From positions 129,059 through 193,058 of the forward strand of contig CAJKXC010000001.1 of the NCBI GenBank assembly GCA_905203765.1: 64,000 bases of DNA. The letters are read 5' to 3'. A model generated the notes under the pieces. The model ran no database searches and had not been told where the DNA came from. It worked only from the letters and a program-made list of their open reading frames with translations. Below are positions 9,170 through 16,270 of the stretch, piece by piece (within the stretch, counting starts at the first letter, position 1; each line of letters opens with the position of its first letter). The translations under genes were made by a program, and so were the position numbers. Source of the DNA: an uncultured Bacteroides sp. GTDB taxonomy: Bacteria > Bacteroidota > Bacteroidia > Bacteroidales > Bacteroidaceae.

Positions 9170-9685
9170 TCAAGACTCTAATTCCAGCAGAGTCCTTTTT
9201 GCCTGAAGCCCACCGGCATATCCGGTCAGTTTCCGATTGCTGCCGATAATGCGATGGCAGGGGATAAGAATGGAAATGGCATTTGCTCCATTGGCTGCGG
9301 CTACGGCACGCACTGCTTTCGGATTACCCAACCGAGAGGAAAGTCCGGCATACGATTCCGTTGTTCCGTATGGCACCTTCATCAATTCGTTCCATACTGC
9401 TTTTTGGAAGTCCGTACCGAGGAGTAGCAGAGGAATATCAAATGTAGTCCTATGCTTGGAAAAGTATTCGTCCAATTGGGTGATGGCGGTTGCTATCGTT
9501 TCGGACGTACCGGCTTCATACCGGGCATGGAGTAACGTTTGTATCCTCTTGTCAATCGTCTTTCTGCGTTCCTCGTCCAGCGTCCAGTCGCACAAGCAAA
9601 GTTTACCTTCATAAGAACCGAGAATCAATTCTCCGCACGGCGATTGGTAGTGCTGTATCCGGATTACTTTATCTGTCTTTTCCAT
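9170..9685 (-). CDS. ogt: Methylated-DNA--protein-cysteine methyltransferase
   Basis: The 171-residue protein has the alkyltransferase active-site motif PCHRIIG, with the acceptor cysteine at residue 143, preceded by the helix-turn-helix-like recognition segment VPYGTTESYAGLSSRLGNPKAVRAVAAANGAN. It transfers the alkyl group from O6-alkylguanine to its own cysteine. The N-terminal domain is short, as in Ogt/MGMT-type enzymes without the Ada metal site. A TAACTTTG element on the minus strand (9727-9734) lies about 40 bases before the ATG, so the gene likely has its own promoter. Confidence 0.95.
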   Translation of the reverse strand: MEKTDKVIRIQHYQSPCGELILGSYEGKLCLCDWTLDEERRKTIDKRIQTLLHARYEAGTSETIATAITQLDEYFSKHRTTFDIPLLLLGTDFQKAVWNELMKVPYGTTESYAGLSSRLGNPKAVRAVAAANGANAISILIPCHRIIGSNRKLTGYAGGLQAKRTLLELES

Positions 9686-9726
9686 ATATCCAGTTCCTCT
9701 CTGTTAAGATATTAATAGTCAGTAGG

Positions 9727-9734
9727 CAAAGTTA
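9727..9734 (-). promoter_or_regulatory. Bacteroides -7 element for the alkyltransferase gene
   Basis: The minus strand reads TAACTTTG, a full consensus match, 41 bases before the ATG. It overlaps the last codons of the upstream GNAT gene by six bases. Confidence 0.55.
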
Positions 9735-10493
9735 TAAAAAAATCTTCTCAAACCGAGACTTTACGCAGATACTCATATCCGTAGTTAGAAATTTGCCATT
9801 ATAAAAGACTGAAAATATAGTTGCAGGGCTGGGAGACATTTGTGCCTGCTCCATCGTTTCCAACTTTATAATCTTTAGCGGAATATTATTTTCTTGTGCC
9901 AACACCCATAGAGAACCGTTTACATAATAATCCGTAAACGGACAACGGTTGGTATAGTAAACCACCAGCCCCTCTTTCTCTTCACATTCTCCACTTTTCA
10001 CACACTCCTTAAAAGACGGATTCTGTGCAGCAGCAATCTTCAAAGCCAATAGCGAAAAACCATTGGGTAGCGTTTCAATAGTTTCAAATCCTTGTCTGAG
10101 TAACCACTTGGTGTCGCTCATGAAATGAAATTTCTTTGTACCCACCACTGTAACAAGACCGCTTTTACCCTGTGCTATTGCATCATCGATGGCGGACTTA
10201 AGCAAAGCTTTGGCATGTCCGTTGCCTTTATATTGCCCCGATACCCAAAAGCAATTTATCATCAGGTAACCTGGCGCATCAACCGGAATCCATGCTTTTT
10301 CGGCAGGAACATACTCTATGAAGACTTTTGCCCTTGCATCCAATCGTCTGAAAACATATCCGTTGTCGAGTTCCTTTTTTAACCATGCCTTTTTTAGTTC
10401 ATAACCTTCCGAACACTTTTTATCGGAGAACGCACAGCAGATGTGTTCCGCATCTATATTTTCTTTTGTCAGAGTGATATACTTTGTTTCCAT
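9732..10493 (-). CDS. GNAT acetyltransferase with YoaP-like C-terminal domain
   Basis: The protein has 253 residues. The N-terminal half is a GNAT fold: CFWVSGQYKGNGHAKALLKSAI contains the acetyl-CoA-binding pattern (Q/R-x-x-G-x-G/A), and a final strand reads GFETIETLPNGFSLLALK. The C-terminal half (KEGLVVYYTNRCPFTDYYV to ATIFSVFYNGKFLTTDMS) matches the YoaP-like, thioredoxin-like domain often fused to GNAT. The substrate is unknown. The gene lies seven bases after the AraC/GyrI-like regulator on the same strand and is likely its co-transcribed partner. Confidence 0.8.
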   Translation of the reverse strand: METKYITLTKENIDAEHICCAFSDKKCSEGYELKKAWLKKELDNGYVFRRLDARAKVFIEYVPAEKAWIPVDAPGYLMINCFWVSGQYKGNGHAKALLKSAIDDAIAQGKSGLVTVVGTKKFHFMSDTKWLLRQGFETIETLPNGFSLLALKIAAAQNPSFKECVKSGECEEKEGLVVYYTNRCPFTDYYVNGSLWVLAQENNIPLKIIKLETMEQAQMSPSPATIFSVFYNGKFLTTDMSICVKSRFEKIFL

Positions 10494-10500
10494 AAGTTTC

Positions 10501-11343
10501 TTATTTTATTGGTATGTATATTTTTGTTATATCTTCTTTGCCATCCTCTTTTGAATAGCCTATGTACTCCTCAAAAGCCATCCCGTGACGAATAGTATAT
10601 TCAAAATTTACACTGATATTATTATATAAATCCTGTAGACCGGTACAACTCCCTTTCAAAGTATAGACAGCATATTTACCTTGTTGCAACCGGATTGTGC
10701 CGAACTCTCCGGTAGGTATAACCTTCTTTTGTACTGATGCACAGGCATAGAAGCGGCATAGACTATGGTTTGTTACATTGGGGTCATCAAAACTCAATCC
10801 TATAAAACGTGTATCAGGTGTCAGTGCCTGATTATCTTTTAGAAAGCATATCAATTTACTCCATGCCCTTTCATAAGGTTCTTCTTCTCCATACTTGCCA
10901 AATATACGGATATAGACTAATTCTAATCCTTCAAAATTGCATATTTCAGATGGTAGGCTACTTCTGTTTCCACTGCTTTGTACATATCCCTCTAATCGAG
11001 TTTTCAACTCATTCAGATATGCTTTTGGAGATATACCAAACTGTTTTTTGAATGCTTTTGAAAAAGACTGTGGATTATCATATCCTACCATTGCAGCCAA
11101 TTTAGACAAGCTCATTTCCTCTGTTTGCATATATAGCACAGCCCGTTCAAGACGTTGCCTCGCCACATAAGTATATAGTGATTCATTCAAAACAGAACTC
11201 ATAATACGAAGTAATTGGCGTTGAGATACATTTATCTTATCGGCAATTACACCTAACTGCAAAGGAGAATGCAAATTTGCACTGATATAATCAAGAACTT
11301 GATTTACTTTCTGTTTATATATGTTTTCCGTACTATTATGCAT
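10501..11343 (-). CDS. AraC-family regulator with GyrI-like effector domain
   Basis: I chose the ATG at 11343 (MHNSTENIYKQKV, 280 residues) because a consensus -7 element (TAACTTTG, minus strand 11364-11371) lies between it and an upstream ATG at 11394, which would then be untranscribed. Residues 1-110 form an AraC double helix-turn-helix (LGVIADKINVSQRQLLRIM and LSKLAAMVGYDNPQSFSKAFKKQFG). The remainder resembles the GyrI-like small-molecule-binding domain (ELVYIRIFGKYGEEEPYERAW, IPTGEFGTIRLQQGKYAVY, ending TKIYIPIK). This is the SoxS/Rob-like layout used for sensing drugs or metabolites. The adjacent GNAT/YoaP gene is a plausible target. Confidence 0.85.
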   Translation of the reverse strand: MHNSTENIYKQKVNQVLDYISANLHSPLQLGVIADKINVSQRQLLRIMSSVLNESLYTYVARQRLERAVLYMQTEEMSLSKLAAMVGYDNPQSFSKAFKKQFGISPKAYLNELKTRLEGYVQSSGNRSSLPSEICNFEGLELVYIRIFGKYGEEEPYERAWSKLICFLKDNQALTPDTRFIGLSFDDPNVTNHSLCRFYACASVQKKVIPTGEFGTIRLQQGKYAVYTLKGSCTGLQDLYNNISVNFEYTIRHGMAFEEYIGYSKEDGKEDITKIYIPIK

Positions 11344-11363
11344 ATTTCCATATTCTTTTAAAG

Positions 11364-11371
11364 CAAAGTTA
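11364..11371 (-). promoter_or_regulatory. -7 promoter element that decides the AraC/GyrI start
   Basis: The minus strand reads TAACTTTG. Transcription would begin near 11357, leaving a leader of about 14 bases before the ATG at 11343 and excluding the longer annotation that starts at 11394. Confidence 0.6.
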
Positions 11372-11411
11372 CACAATTCATTATAACGAAGCATTGTCCA
11401 ATCTCGCCAAT

Positions 11412-11609
11412 TTAAGATTTTACTTCTTTAAGACAGGAAATATTCAGAAACGAAAAGGTAGGTTGAAGATAAGAATTACCTTCACTCACACCGGACATGG
11501 TGCTGATTTCCCTTGCAATCTCCTTCAGTTTTGCAGGGTTGCTGTACTTGTAGTAATGGTAGGATATACCTTCTTTGCGAAGAGATAAGTCAGTTCCAAA
11601 ATGAACCAC
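11412..11609 (-). pseudogene. Possible gene remnant (65 codons)
   Basis: A GTG-initiated frame encodes a 65-residue peptide with a plausible protein-like segment (GISYHYYKYSNPAKLKEIAREI) but no recognised domain. An in-frame stop lies just upstream, at 11622-11624, inside a 22-base repeat array. The frame may be a decayed fragment of a gene or pure chance. No promoter is visible. I include it only because codon composition looks less random than in the surrounding DNA. Confidence 0.2.
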
Positions 11610-11614
11610 ACATT

Positions 11615-11746
11615 GAAACTCTCAGTTTCAACCTTTGAAACCAACAGTTTCCTATAATGAAACTCCCAGTTTCAACCTTTGAAACTGGGAGTTTACTATA
11701 GTGGAACTGCGAGTTTCAATCGTTGGAACTACCAGTTTCCTTTGTT
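11615..11746. repeat. Six-unit array with exact 22-bp period (GAAACT/AGTTTC dyads)
   Basis: Units begin at 11615, 11637, 11659, 11681, 11703 and 11725, exactly 22 bases apart. Each contains a 15-base imperfect dyad of the form G(A/G)AACY-nnn-AGTTT followed by a 7-base linker. Linkers alternate in type (CAACCTT-like or CTATAAT-like). The three central bases and the linkers vary while the dyad is kept, which suggests selection or a copying mechanism acting on the dyad. It lies in the 520-base gap between the AraC regulator and the flavodoxin gene. Confidence 0.9.
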
Positions 11747-11790
11747 GCCACCAACAGCCTTGACTATTGGCAGGACGATACACACTATGA

Positions 11791-11915
11791 CACGCGTGAC
11801 AGATAAAACTGAATTTAGGCATCTGTCACGGATATATGTCACGCGATAATTGTTTTATTATCAATAAGATAATCCTTAAAACGTGACAGCGTGACGGATA
11901 AAATCGAAAATAAGA
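11791..11915. repeat. GTGACAG-type degenerate inverted repeats
   Basis: Within this stretch the words CGTGACAG, CTGTCACG, GTCACGCG and CGTGACGG recur in both orientations, with A/T-rich spacers and the phrase GATAAAA after two of them. They can pair into several alternative hairpins. The spacing is irregular, unlike the neighbouring 22-base array. I see no coding potential here. Confidence 0.55.
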
Positions 11916-11928
11916 CTTTGTGTAGAAG

Positions 11929-12465
11929 TTATTTCAAGACTTCCTGTGCCCACTTCTTGCTTGCCTCTGCGCCATCATTGCATATCCTGCCGGATTTCAA
12001 GGTAATGCCTTTTCCGTAATGCTCGCGAAGCATTTTCTCACTATTTGCAATGGAACTGCTGCCCGATGTGGCAAATGGAATAATGGTCTTACCCCGGAAG
12101 TTATAGCTTTCCAGGAATGTATTGACGATTCGCGGATACGTGTTCCACCAGATGGGGAAGCCGATGAAGATAACGTCATAGTCCCCTACGGCTGCTTTCT
12201 TGTCTGCCAAAGAGGGACGGGATGATTCGTCACCCATCTCCACACTGCTACGGCTTTGTTTGTTCCGCCAGTCAAGGTCGGCATCGGTATAGGCCTTCTC
12301 CGGTGTTATGCGATACAAGTCGCCCTTAACTTCCGTGGCTATCGCCTTGGCAATAGATTCGGTATTTCCCGTGCACGAAAAATAGGCTACCAATACTTTT
12401 TTCTCTTGCGCACCTAATGAAAGGAACGGGATTGCGCACATTAAAATCATAATCAAACGCTTCAT
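11929..12465 (-). CDS. Exported flavodoxin
   Basis: The 178-residue protein starts at the ATG at 12465, giving a typical signal peptide (MKRLIMILMCAIPFLSLGAQ). The mature part is a flavodoxin: VLVAYFSCTGNTESIA carries the FMN-phosphate loop (S-x-T-G-N-T). WWNTYPRIVNTFLESYNF and IIPFATSGSSSI are the remaining FMN-contacting loops of this flavodoxin_4-like family. Flavodoxins are normally cytoplasmic electron carriers; export implies a periplasmic redox role or cofactor loading outside, which is unexplained. The upstream gene encodes an exported monooxygenase-fold protein, likely a partner. Confidence 0.85.
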   Translation of the reverse strand: MKRLIMILMCAIPFLSLGAQEKKVLVAYFSCTGNTESIAKAIATEVKGDLYRITPEKAYTDADLDWRNKQSRSSVEMGDESSRPSLADKKAAVGDYDVIFIGFPIWWNTYPRIVNTFLESYNFRGKTIIPFATSGSSSIANSEKMLREHYGKGITLKSGRICNDGAEASKKWAQEVLK

Positions 12466-12520
12466 AATCACTGATTTTTTTTATTGTTATTAGTTATAAA
12501 TCATAGATCTGGACAGGGAG

Positions 12521-12985
12521 CTATTCATATTCTTTACGTGTCATTTTGCAAAAGATATCAGGCATAGCACGCGGGTTCATAGGAATCATATCTACCAGGT
12601 CGAGTGACTTGACCATATGAAGTGTGCCTTGCTTATACGTTTGAAAATGCGTTGTAGTGATGTGATGCCGATACGCTTCCATATTGGCATATATCTCAAT
12701 GATACGTATCTGGCAAGAGTCGCGTTGCTGCACCATGGGAAAAATAGCTATTACACCGGGCTCCTCGCGCACGGACGTCTCACCGACAGTAAGTGCAAAA
12801 GATAAATAATCCTGCAAATACCGGGGATAAACTTCAATCTCGGAAATGCGTACCAACATATCAGCACATTCAGGTTTTGAATTTGCGCCAACATCCTGAT
12901 GCAATAGCGGAACAGTCTGTGCACTCATAGTGGAAGTAACTTCTAAAGCCATCATTAATGAAATAAAAAGGATTAATTTTCTCAT
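12521..12985 (-). CDS. Exported antibiotic-biosynthesis-monooxygenase-like protein
   Basis: The protein has 154 residues with an N-terminal signal peptide (LILFISLMMALEVTSTMSAQ). The mature part has the ABM ferredoxin-like fold: RISEIEVYPRYLQDYLSFAL, EEPGVIAIFPMVQQRD, RIIEIYANMEAYRHHITTTHFQTYK with the conserved H-x-x-T-x-H-F element. These proteins oxidise quinols or act on heme-like substrates. Secretion and pairing with an exported flavodoxin 55 bases downstream suggest a periplasmic redox pair. A TAATTTTG -7 element is present on the minus strand at 13017-13024. Confidence 0.75.
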   Translation of the reverse strand: MRKLILFISLMMALEVTSTMSAQTVPLLHQDVGANSKPECADMLVRISEIEVYPRYLQDYLSFALTVGETSVREEPGVIAIFPMVQQRDSCQIRIIEIYANMEAYRHHITTTHFQTYKQGTLHMVKSLDLVDMIPMNPRAMPDIFCKMTRKEYE

Positions 12986-13016
12986 AACCGTATATGTTCA
13001 TATTGTTTTGTCAATG

Positions 13017-13024
13017 CAAAATTA
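13017..13024 (-). promoter_or_regulatory. -7 element for the monooxygenase-like/flavodoxin pair
   Basis: The minus strand reads TAATTTTG, 32 bases before the ATG, with a TTTG word about 16 bases further upstream. The spacing is slightly short of the usual 19. Confidence 0.5.
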
Positions 13025-13142
13025 AATTGCTTTTAGCGAACAAACATTGTTCTGAGGCTTAAAGTTTGTTGCAAAATCATCACCTCGAATCCAACTGTCA
13101 ATCTGAACCGCTATAAATGAGATATCCATCCCAAAAATACAT

Positions 13143-13183
13143 AAAAAACCGGTTATCTGAGCTTATAACTCTCAAATAACCGG
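13143..13183 (-). terminator. Terminator of DUF3836 copy 1
   Basis: CCGGTTATCTGAG (13149-13161) pairs with CTCAAATAACCGG (13171-13183) with one mismatch; on the minus strand the stem is followed by a run of six T. A similar element lies after DUF3836 copy 2. Confidence 0.75.
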
Positions 13184-13206
13184 CTTATTTACAATTATTT
13201 ATTATC

Positions 13207-13632
13207 TTACTTTGTGCTTGCCAACATTAAAGAGGCATTTTCATCGTTTACTTCGTAAACTGTCTTTTCCACTTTGCTGTCATAGGAGTTGCTGCGGGAG
13301 TTCCAACGGGCGTAGCTAAGTTCTACTTCATTGCCTGCATATTCAACGTCCAGTTTGAAATAAGGAACCCAGGCTTCTTTTTCACTGTCCCACTTTGAGG
13401 CTTCCTTGCTTGATACACGGTTTTCGTTGTCGTAAGTATAAGTGTAGCGAAGGTGGCGGAACAGGTGGCCGTCCTCATTACGGAAGATGGTCTTGGCGGT
13501 CATTAACTCGCCGGTCATCTCTTCATTCTTTACATACTCGGTAGGATTGACTGCACTTGCTGAGAAGTTCATTACACTTGCCATTACTACGGCTACCATT
13601 ACAACTGCTTTTGAGAATAAGTTCGTTTTCAT
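13207..13632 (-). CDS. DUF3836 secreted protein, copy 1
   Basis: The 141-residue protein has a signal peptide (KAVVMVAVVMASVMNFSASA) and a DUF3836 body. The signature is RYTYTYDNENRVSSKEASKWD, then repeated beta-strand units (AWVPYFKLDVEY, VELSYARWNSRSNSYDSKVEK) that resemble YD-like antiparallel strands. It is predicted to be periplasmic or surface exposed; the function is unknown. The gene and its upstream region are almost identical to the copy at 14782-15207; the last dozen residues differ (SLMLASTK versus NMMLASAK). All three DUF3836 genes in the window lie next to two-component genes, so they may be outputs or signals of that system. Confidence 0.85.
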   Translation of the reverse strand: MKTNLFSKAVVMVAVVMASVMNFSASAVNPTEYVKNEEMTGELMTAKTIFRNEDGHLFRHLRYTYTYDNENRVSSKEASKWDSEKEAWVPYFKLDVEYAGNEVELSYARWNSRSNSYDSKVEKTVYEVNDENASLMLASTK

Positions 13633-13767
13633 AATCGTTATTTTTTATTGTTATTACTCTTGTTTTCAGGTGGTTGGTTTTTCTCAACCGCCTTCGCCAA
13701 TATATAGTCAATTGGCGTGCCAAAGTAATAAACTACTGATAATCAACGATTATTAGAAAACAAGCAA

Positions 13768-13805
13768 TGTCCGCTTTCGGACAACTGTCCGCACAGAAGC
13801 GGACA
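13768..13805. promoter_or_regulatory. Tandem TGTCCG/CGGACA dyads (operator-like), copy 1
   Basis: Two adjacent dyads are present: TGTCCG-cttt-CGGACA (13768-13783) and TGTCCGC-acagaa-GCGGACA (13786-13805). They lie between DUF3836 copy 1 (minus) and the divergent membrane-protein gene (plus), 40-60 bases upstream of each likely promoter. The arrangement suits a dimeric regulator binding twice or a cruciform. Confidence 0.5.
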
Positions 13806-13843
13806 AAAGAGTAGAAAAGCATCTGTCATACTATTTTTTTCCA

Positions 13844-13851
13844 TAACTTTG
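13844..13851 (+). promoter_or_regulatory. -7 element for membrane-protein gene
   Basis: TAACTTTG matches the -7 consensus and lies 25 bases before the ATG at 13877. Confidence 0.55.
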
Positions 13852-13876
13852 CCCTTGGTATTTATTATAAGCACGT

Positions 13877-14695
13877 ATGCACTTTTTAAACACACAACTA
13901 CACATGTTTGGAAAACTCAGAAGTAAAATGACTACAACAAGATGCGATAAACATTCACCGCAGGATGATTATCACACCCCGATAGGCGAGATGCCGGATA
14001 ATGACACAGCCGATAATTATGCCTATATAGACGACGAAATATTGGTGCTGGACTGGACTGCGTCCAAAACCGAAAGTACGTTTTACGTTATCGGATTGAC
14101 CATCGGACTGGCATTCCTCACCTGGCTCCTATTACCGTTTTTGGATTCAGACAAATTGATTATCCCCATCCACGAGTTTATCGATGTCATTGCAGTATTT
14201 TTGATTATCATCACCGTATTGGCATTCTTTGCCGTCTGGATAATCATGCTATACTACATTGCCTTCCATATATACAGAGCTAAAAGGAAAATTACGTTTC
14301 ATCGCCTCACAGGCATGGTAGAGGTGCCGAAACCTCTTTTCTGGGGATGGAACGGTGCTACCATCATGTTCCCTTTCATCGACCAGCGGGTAAAGTACCT
14401 ATATCATGGGGCATCAATATACTATATCTCATATCCGGGACACAAAGGAGCCATCCTACTGACAGCAGGCCGAATTGAAATCAGAAAAGAGTATGCATTC
14501 ATTTTGTGGTATATGGATCGTAACCGCCAATTACCGCCCGGCAAACGGCTTAATCCTTATAGAGTAAAAGATTTCCTTCGTAGAGAGGCTGAAGGTTTCC
14601 CCAAACCCTTGCGCTATGCCAGCATTAAGATACCAAGTAGAAAGAAAGTTCCATCGGCATTGAAAAGAGAAAGAGAAAAAATGGCAAACAACTAA
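13877..14695 (+). CDS. Membrane protein of unknown function between DUF3836 duplicates
   Basis: The 272-residue protein has a charged N-terminal cytoplasmic region, two strong transmembrane segments (FYVIGLTIGLAFLTWLLLPFL near residue 70 and VIAVFLIIITVLAFFAVWIIM near residue 105) and a basic C-terminal domain. The C-terminal domain contains GMVEVPKPLFWGWNGATIMFPF and a proline/lysine-rich end. It resembles conserved hypothetical membrane proteins of Bacteroides; I cannot assign a function. The gene is flanked by two nearly identical direct repeats carrying DUF3836 genes, so recombination between them would delete it. Confidence 0.75.
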   Translation: MHFLNTQLHMFGKLRSKMTTTRCDKHSPQDDYHTPIGEMPDNDTADNYAYIDDEILVLDWTASKTESTFYVIGLTIGLAFLTWLLLPFLDSDKLIIPIHEFIDVIAVFLIIITVLAFFAVWIIMLYYIAFHIYRAKRKITFHRLTGMVEVPKPLFWGWNGATIMFPFIDQRVKYLYHGASIYYISYPGHKGAILLTAGRIEIRKEYAFILWYMDRNRQLPPGKRLNPYRVKDFLRREAEGFPKPLRYASIKIPSRKKVPSALKREREKMANN

Positions 14696-14718
14696 TGTCC
14701 GGCCAAACAGACAATATG

Positions 14719-14760
14719 AAAGCCAGTTATCGAGTATATATCACTCGGATAACCGGCTTT
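14719..14760. terminator. Bidirectional terminator between membrane protein and DUF3836 copy 2
   Basis: AAAGCCAGTTATCGAGT (14719-14735) pairs with ACTCGGATAACCGGCTTT (14743-14760), with minor mismatches. It lies between two convergent genes and has an A-run on one side and T-rich sequence on the other. Confidence 0.7.
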
Positions 14761-14781
14761 ATTATTAACTGCTTACCAATT

Positions 14782-15207
14782 CTATTTTGCACTTGCAAGC
14801 ATCATATTTGCGTTTTCGTCGTTTACTTCGTAAACTGTCTTTTCCACTTTGCTGTCATAGGAGTTGCTGCGGGAGTTCCAACGGGCGTAGCTAAGTTCTA
14901 CTTCATTGCCTGCATATTCAACGTCCAGTTTGAAATAAGGAACCCAGGCTTCTTTTTCACTGTCCCACTTTGAGGCTTCCTTGCTTGATACACGGTTTTC
15001 GTTGTCGTAAGTATAAGTGTAGCGAAGGTGGCGGAACAGGTGGCCGTCCTCATTACGGAAGATGGTCTTGGCGGTCATTAACTCGCCGGTCATCTCTTCA
15101 TTCTTTACATACTCGGTAGGATTGACTGCACTTGCTGAGAAGTTCATTACACTTGCCATTACTACGGCTACCATTACAACTGCTTTTGAGAATAAGTTCG
15201 TTTTCAT
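14782..15207 (-). CDS. DUF3836 secreted protein, copy 2
   Basis: The 141-residue protein is identical to copy 1 over about its first 131 residues, including the signal peptide, and differs only near the C-terminus (NMMLASAK). At the DNA level the near-identity extends about 175 bases upstream of the start codon, with only a few base changes, and ends abruptly after the TGTCCG/CGGACA dyads. This indicates a recent duplication or gene conversion. The next gene upstream is the outer-membrane protein of the two-component island. Function is unknown. Confidence 0.85.
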   Translation of the reverse strand: MKTNLFSKAVVMVAVVMASVMNFSASAVNPTEYVKNEEMTGELMTAKTIFRNEDGHLFRHLRYTYTYDNENRVSSKEASKWDSEKEAWVPYFKLDVEYAGNEVELSYARWNSRSNSYDSKVEKTVYEVNDENANMMLASAK

Positions 15208-15342
15208 AATCGTTATTTTTTATTGTTATTACTCTTGTTTTCAGGTGGTTGGTTTTTCTCAACCGCCTTCGCCAATATATAGTAAATTGGCGTGCCAAAG
15301 TAATAAACTGCTGATAATCAACGATTATTAGAAAACAAGCAA

Positions 15343-15380
15343 TGTTCGCTTTCGGACAACTGTCCGCACAGAAGCGGACA
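15343..15380. promoter_or_regulatory. Tandem TGTCCG/CGGACA dyads, copy 2
   Basis: The sequence repeats the element at 13768-13805 with one change (TGTTCG in place of TGTCCG in the first arm). The second dyad, TGTCCGC-acagaa-GCGGACA, is unchanged. It lies upstream of DUF3836 copy 2 and immediately after the stop of the outer-membrane gene. Confidence 0.5.
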
Positions 15381-15392
15381 ATAAGAAAACAA

Positions 15393-16256
15393 TTACCGCA
15401 ATGGCGGCATCTGAAAACGAGGTGGTGCAATCGTAGGTCCGCCACGCCATCTGTCACCGGAAACGGCATCGCGGAAGATTTCATACAGCAATCCGCCGAC
15501 GTCGAGTCCAAGTTTGAATTTGTCGAAGTTATAATAAGGAATCACAATGGGAACAGTTTCCCAACGGCCACGCATGGAGTCGTAATAACGCTGCACTCCT
15601 ATCTCTACGCCAAAGCGACTGGACATATCCAGCGACATGGTGGCACCATAGCGATGGGTATCCATCCCATAGGTGTTTCCGATAGCATACGAACCGAAAA
15701 CTTTGAAAGCAATGCGCTCGGAAGGGCGATATAACAAGGCGCCCGATGCGCTGAATGTTTGCCCGGTAGCATGAATCATATTCACTTTCATGGCATCCAT
15801 ACCGAGTTGGAAAGACAGTTGCCGGTTAAGGGCATGCTGATACATCAGCGAAGCATTGTTGAAACGCCCGATACCCGGTACGCTTGTCTGCCCGCCGGAG
15901 CCGAATAATGCGCCGTGACCGAACTGTCCTATCATGCCGCTTGTACTGTAATCGCCCTTAAAAAGCAAAGAAGGATTAGTGTGATAAGGCAGATAAAGAG
16001 ATTCTTTCAGCGAGAAGTCGGGCATGGAATATGAAGAATCCGATGGCAATGCAGAAGAGGGGGCAAGTATCTCAGGAGAAAGTTCGAAGGAAGAGGAGAA
16101 AGGCTCGTTGGTTTCCGGCTTTATCCGCACACTGTCGCGGGCAAAGCGTGTACTGTCTTCCTGTGCAGAAAGCTGTTGCGAAGCAACAACCAGCAGCAGG
16201 AACAATCCTAAACGGATTCCGAGACAAGAGATATTTACTTTCCGTTTCATACGCAT
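15393..16256 (-). CDS. Putative outer-membrane protein of the two-component island
   Basis: The 287-residue protein begins with a signal peptide (LGLFLLLVVASQQLSAQ). A Ser/Pro-rich linker follows, then alternating hydrophobic strands rich in aromatic and glycine residues (LYLPYHTNPSLLFKGDYSTSG, LSFQLGMDAMKVNMIHATG, IAFKVFGSYAIGNTYG, FKLGLDVGGLLYEIF) as in a small beta-barrel. It starts 14 bases after the response-regulator gene and is surely co-transcribed with it. It may be a target or a surface sensor for the pathway. No named family is recognised. Confidence 0.7.
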   Translation of the reverse strand: MRMKRKVNISCLGIRLGLFLLLVVASQQLSAQEDSTRFARDSVRIKPETNEPFSSSFELSPEILAPSSALPSDSSYSMPDFSLKESLYLPYHTNPSLLFKGDYSTSGMIGQFGHGALFGSGGQTSVPGIGRFNNASLMYQHALNRQLSFQLGMDAMKVNMIHATGQTFSASGALLYRPSERIAFKVFGSYAIGNTYGMDTHRYGATMSLDMSSRFGVEIGVQRYYDSMRGRWETVPIVIPYYNFDKFKLGLDVGGLLYEIFRDAVSGDRWRGGPTIAPPRFQMPPLR

Positions 16257-16270
16257 TTCTCCCCATACCT

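Noticed and set aside
11615..11746. CRISPR array
   Set aside because: The unit is only 22 bases, the parts that vary are a few linker bases rather than 25-40-base spacers, and no cas genes are nearby.
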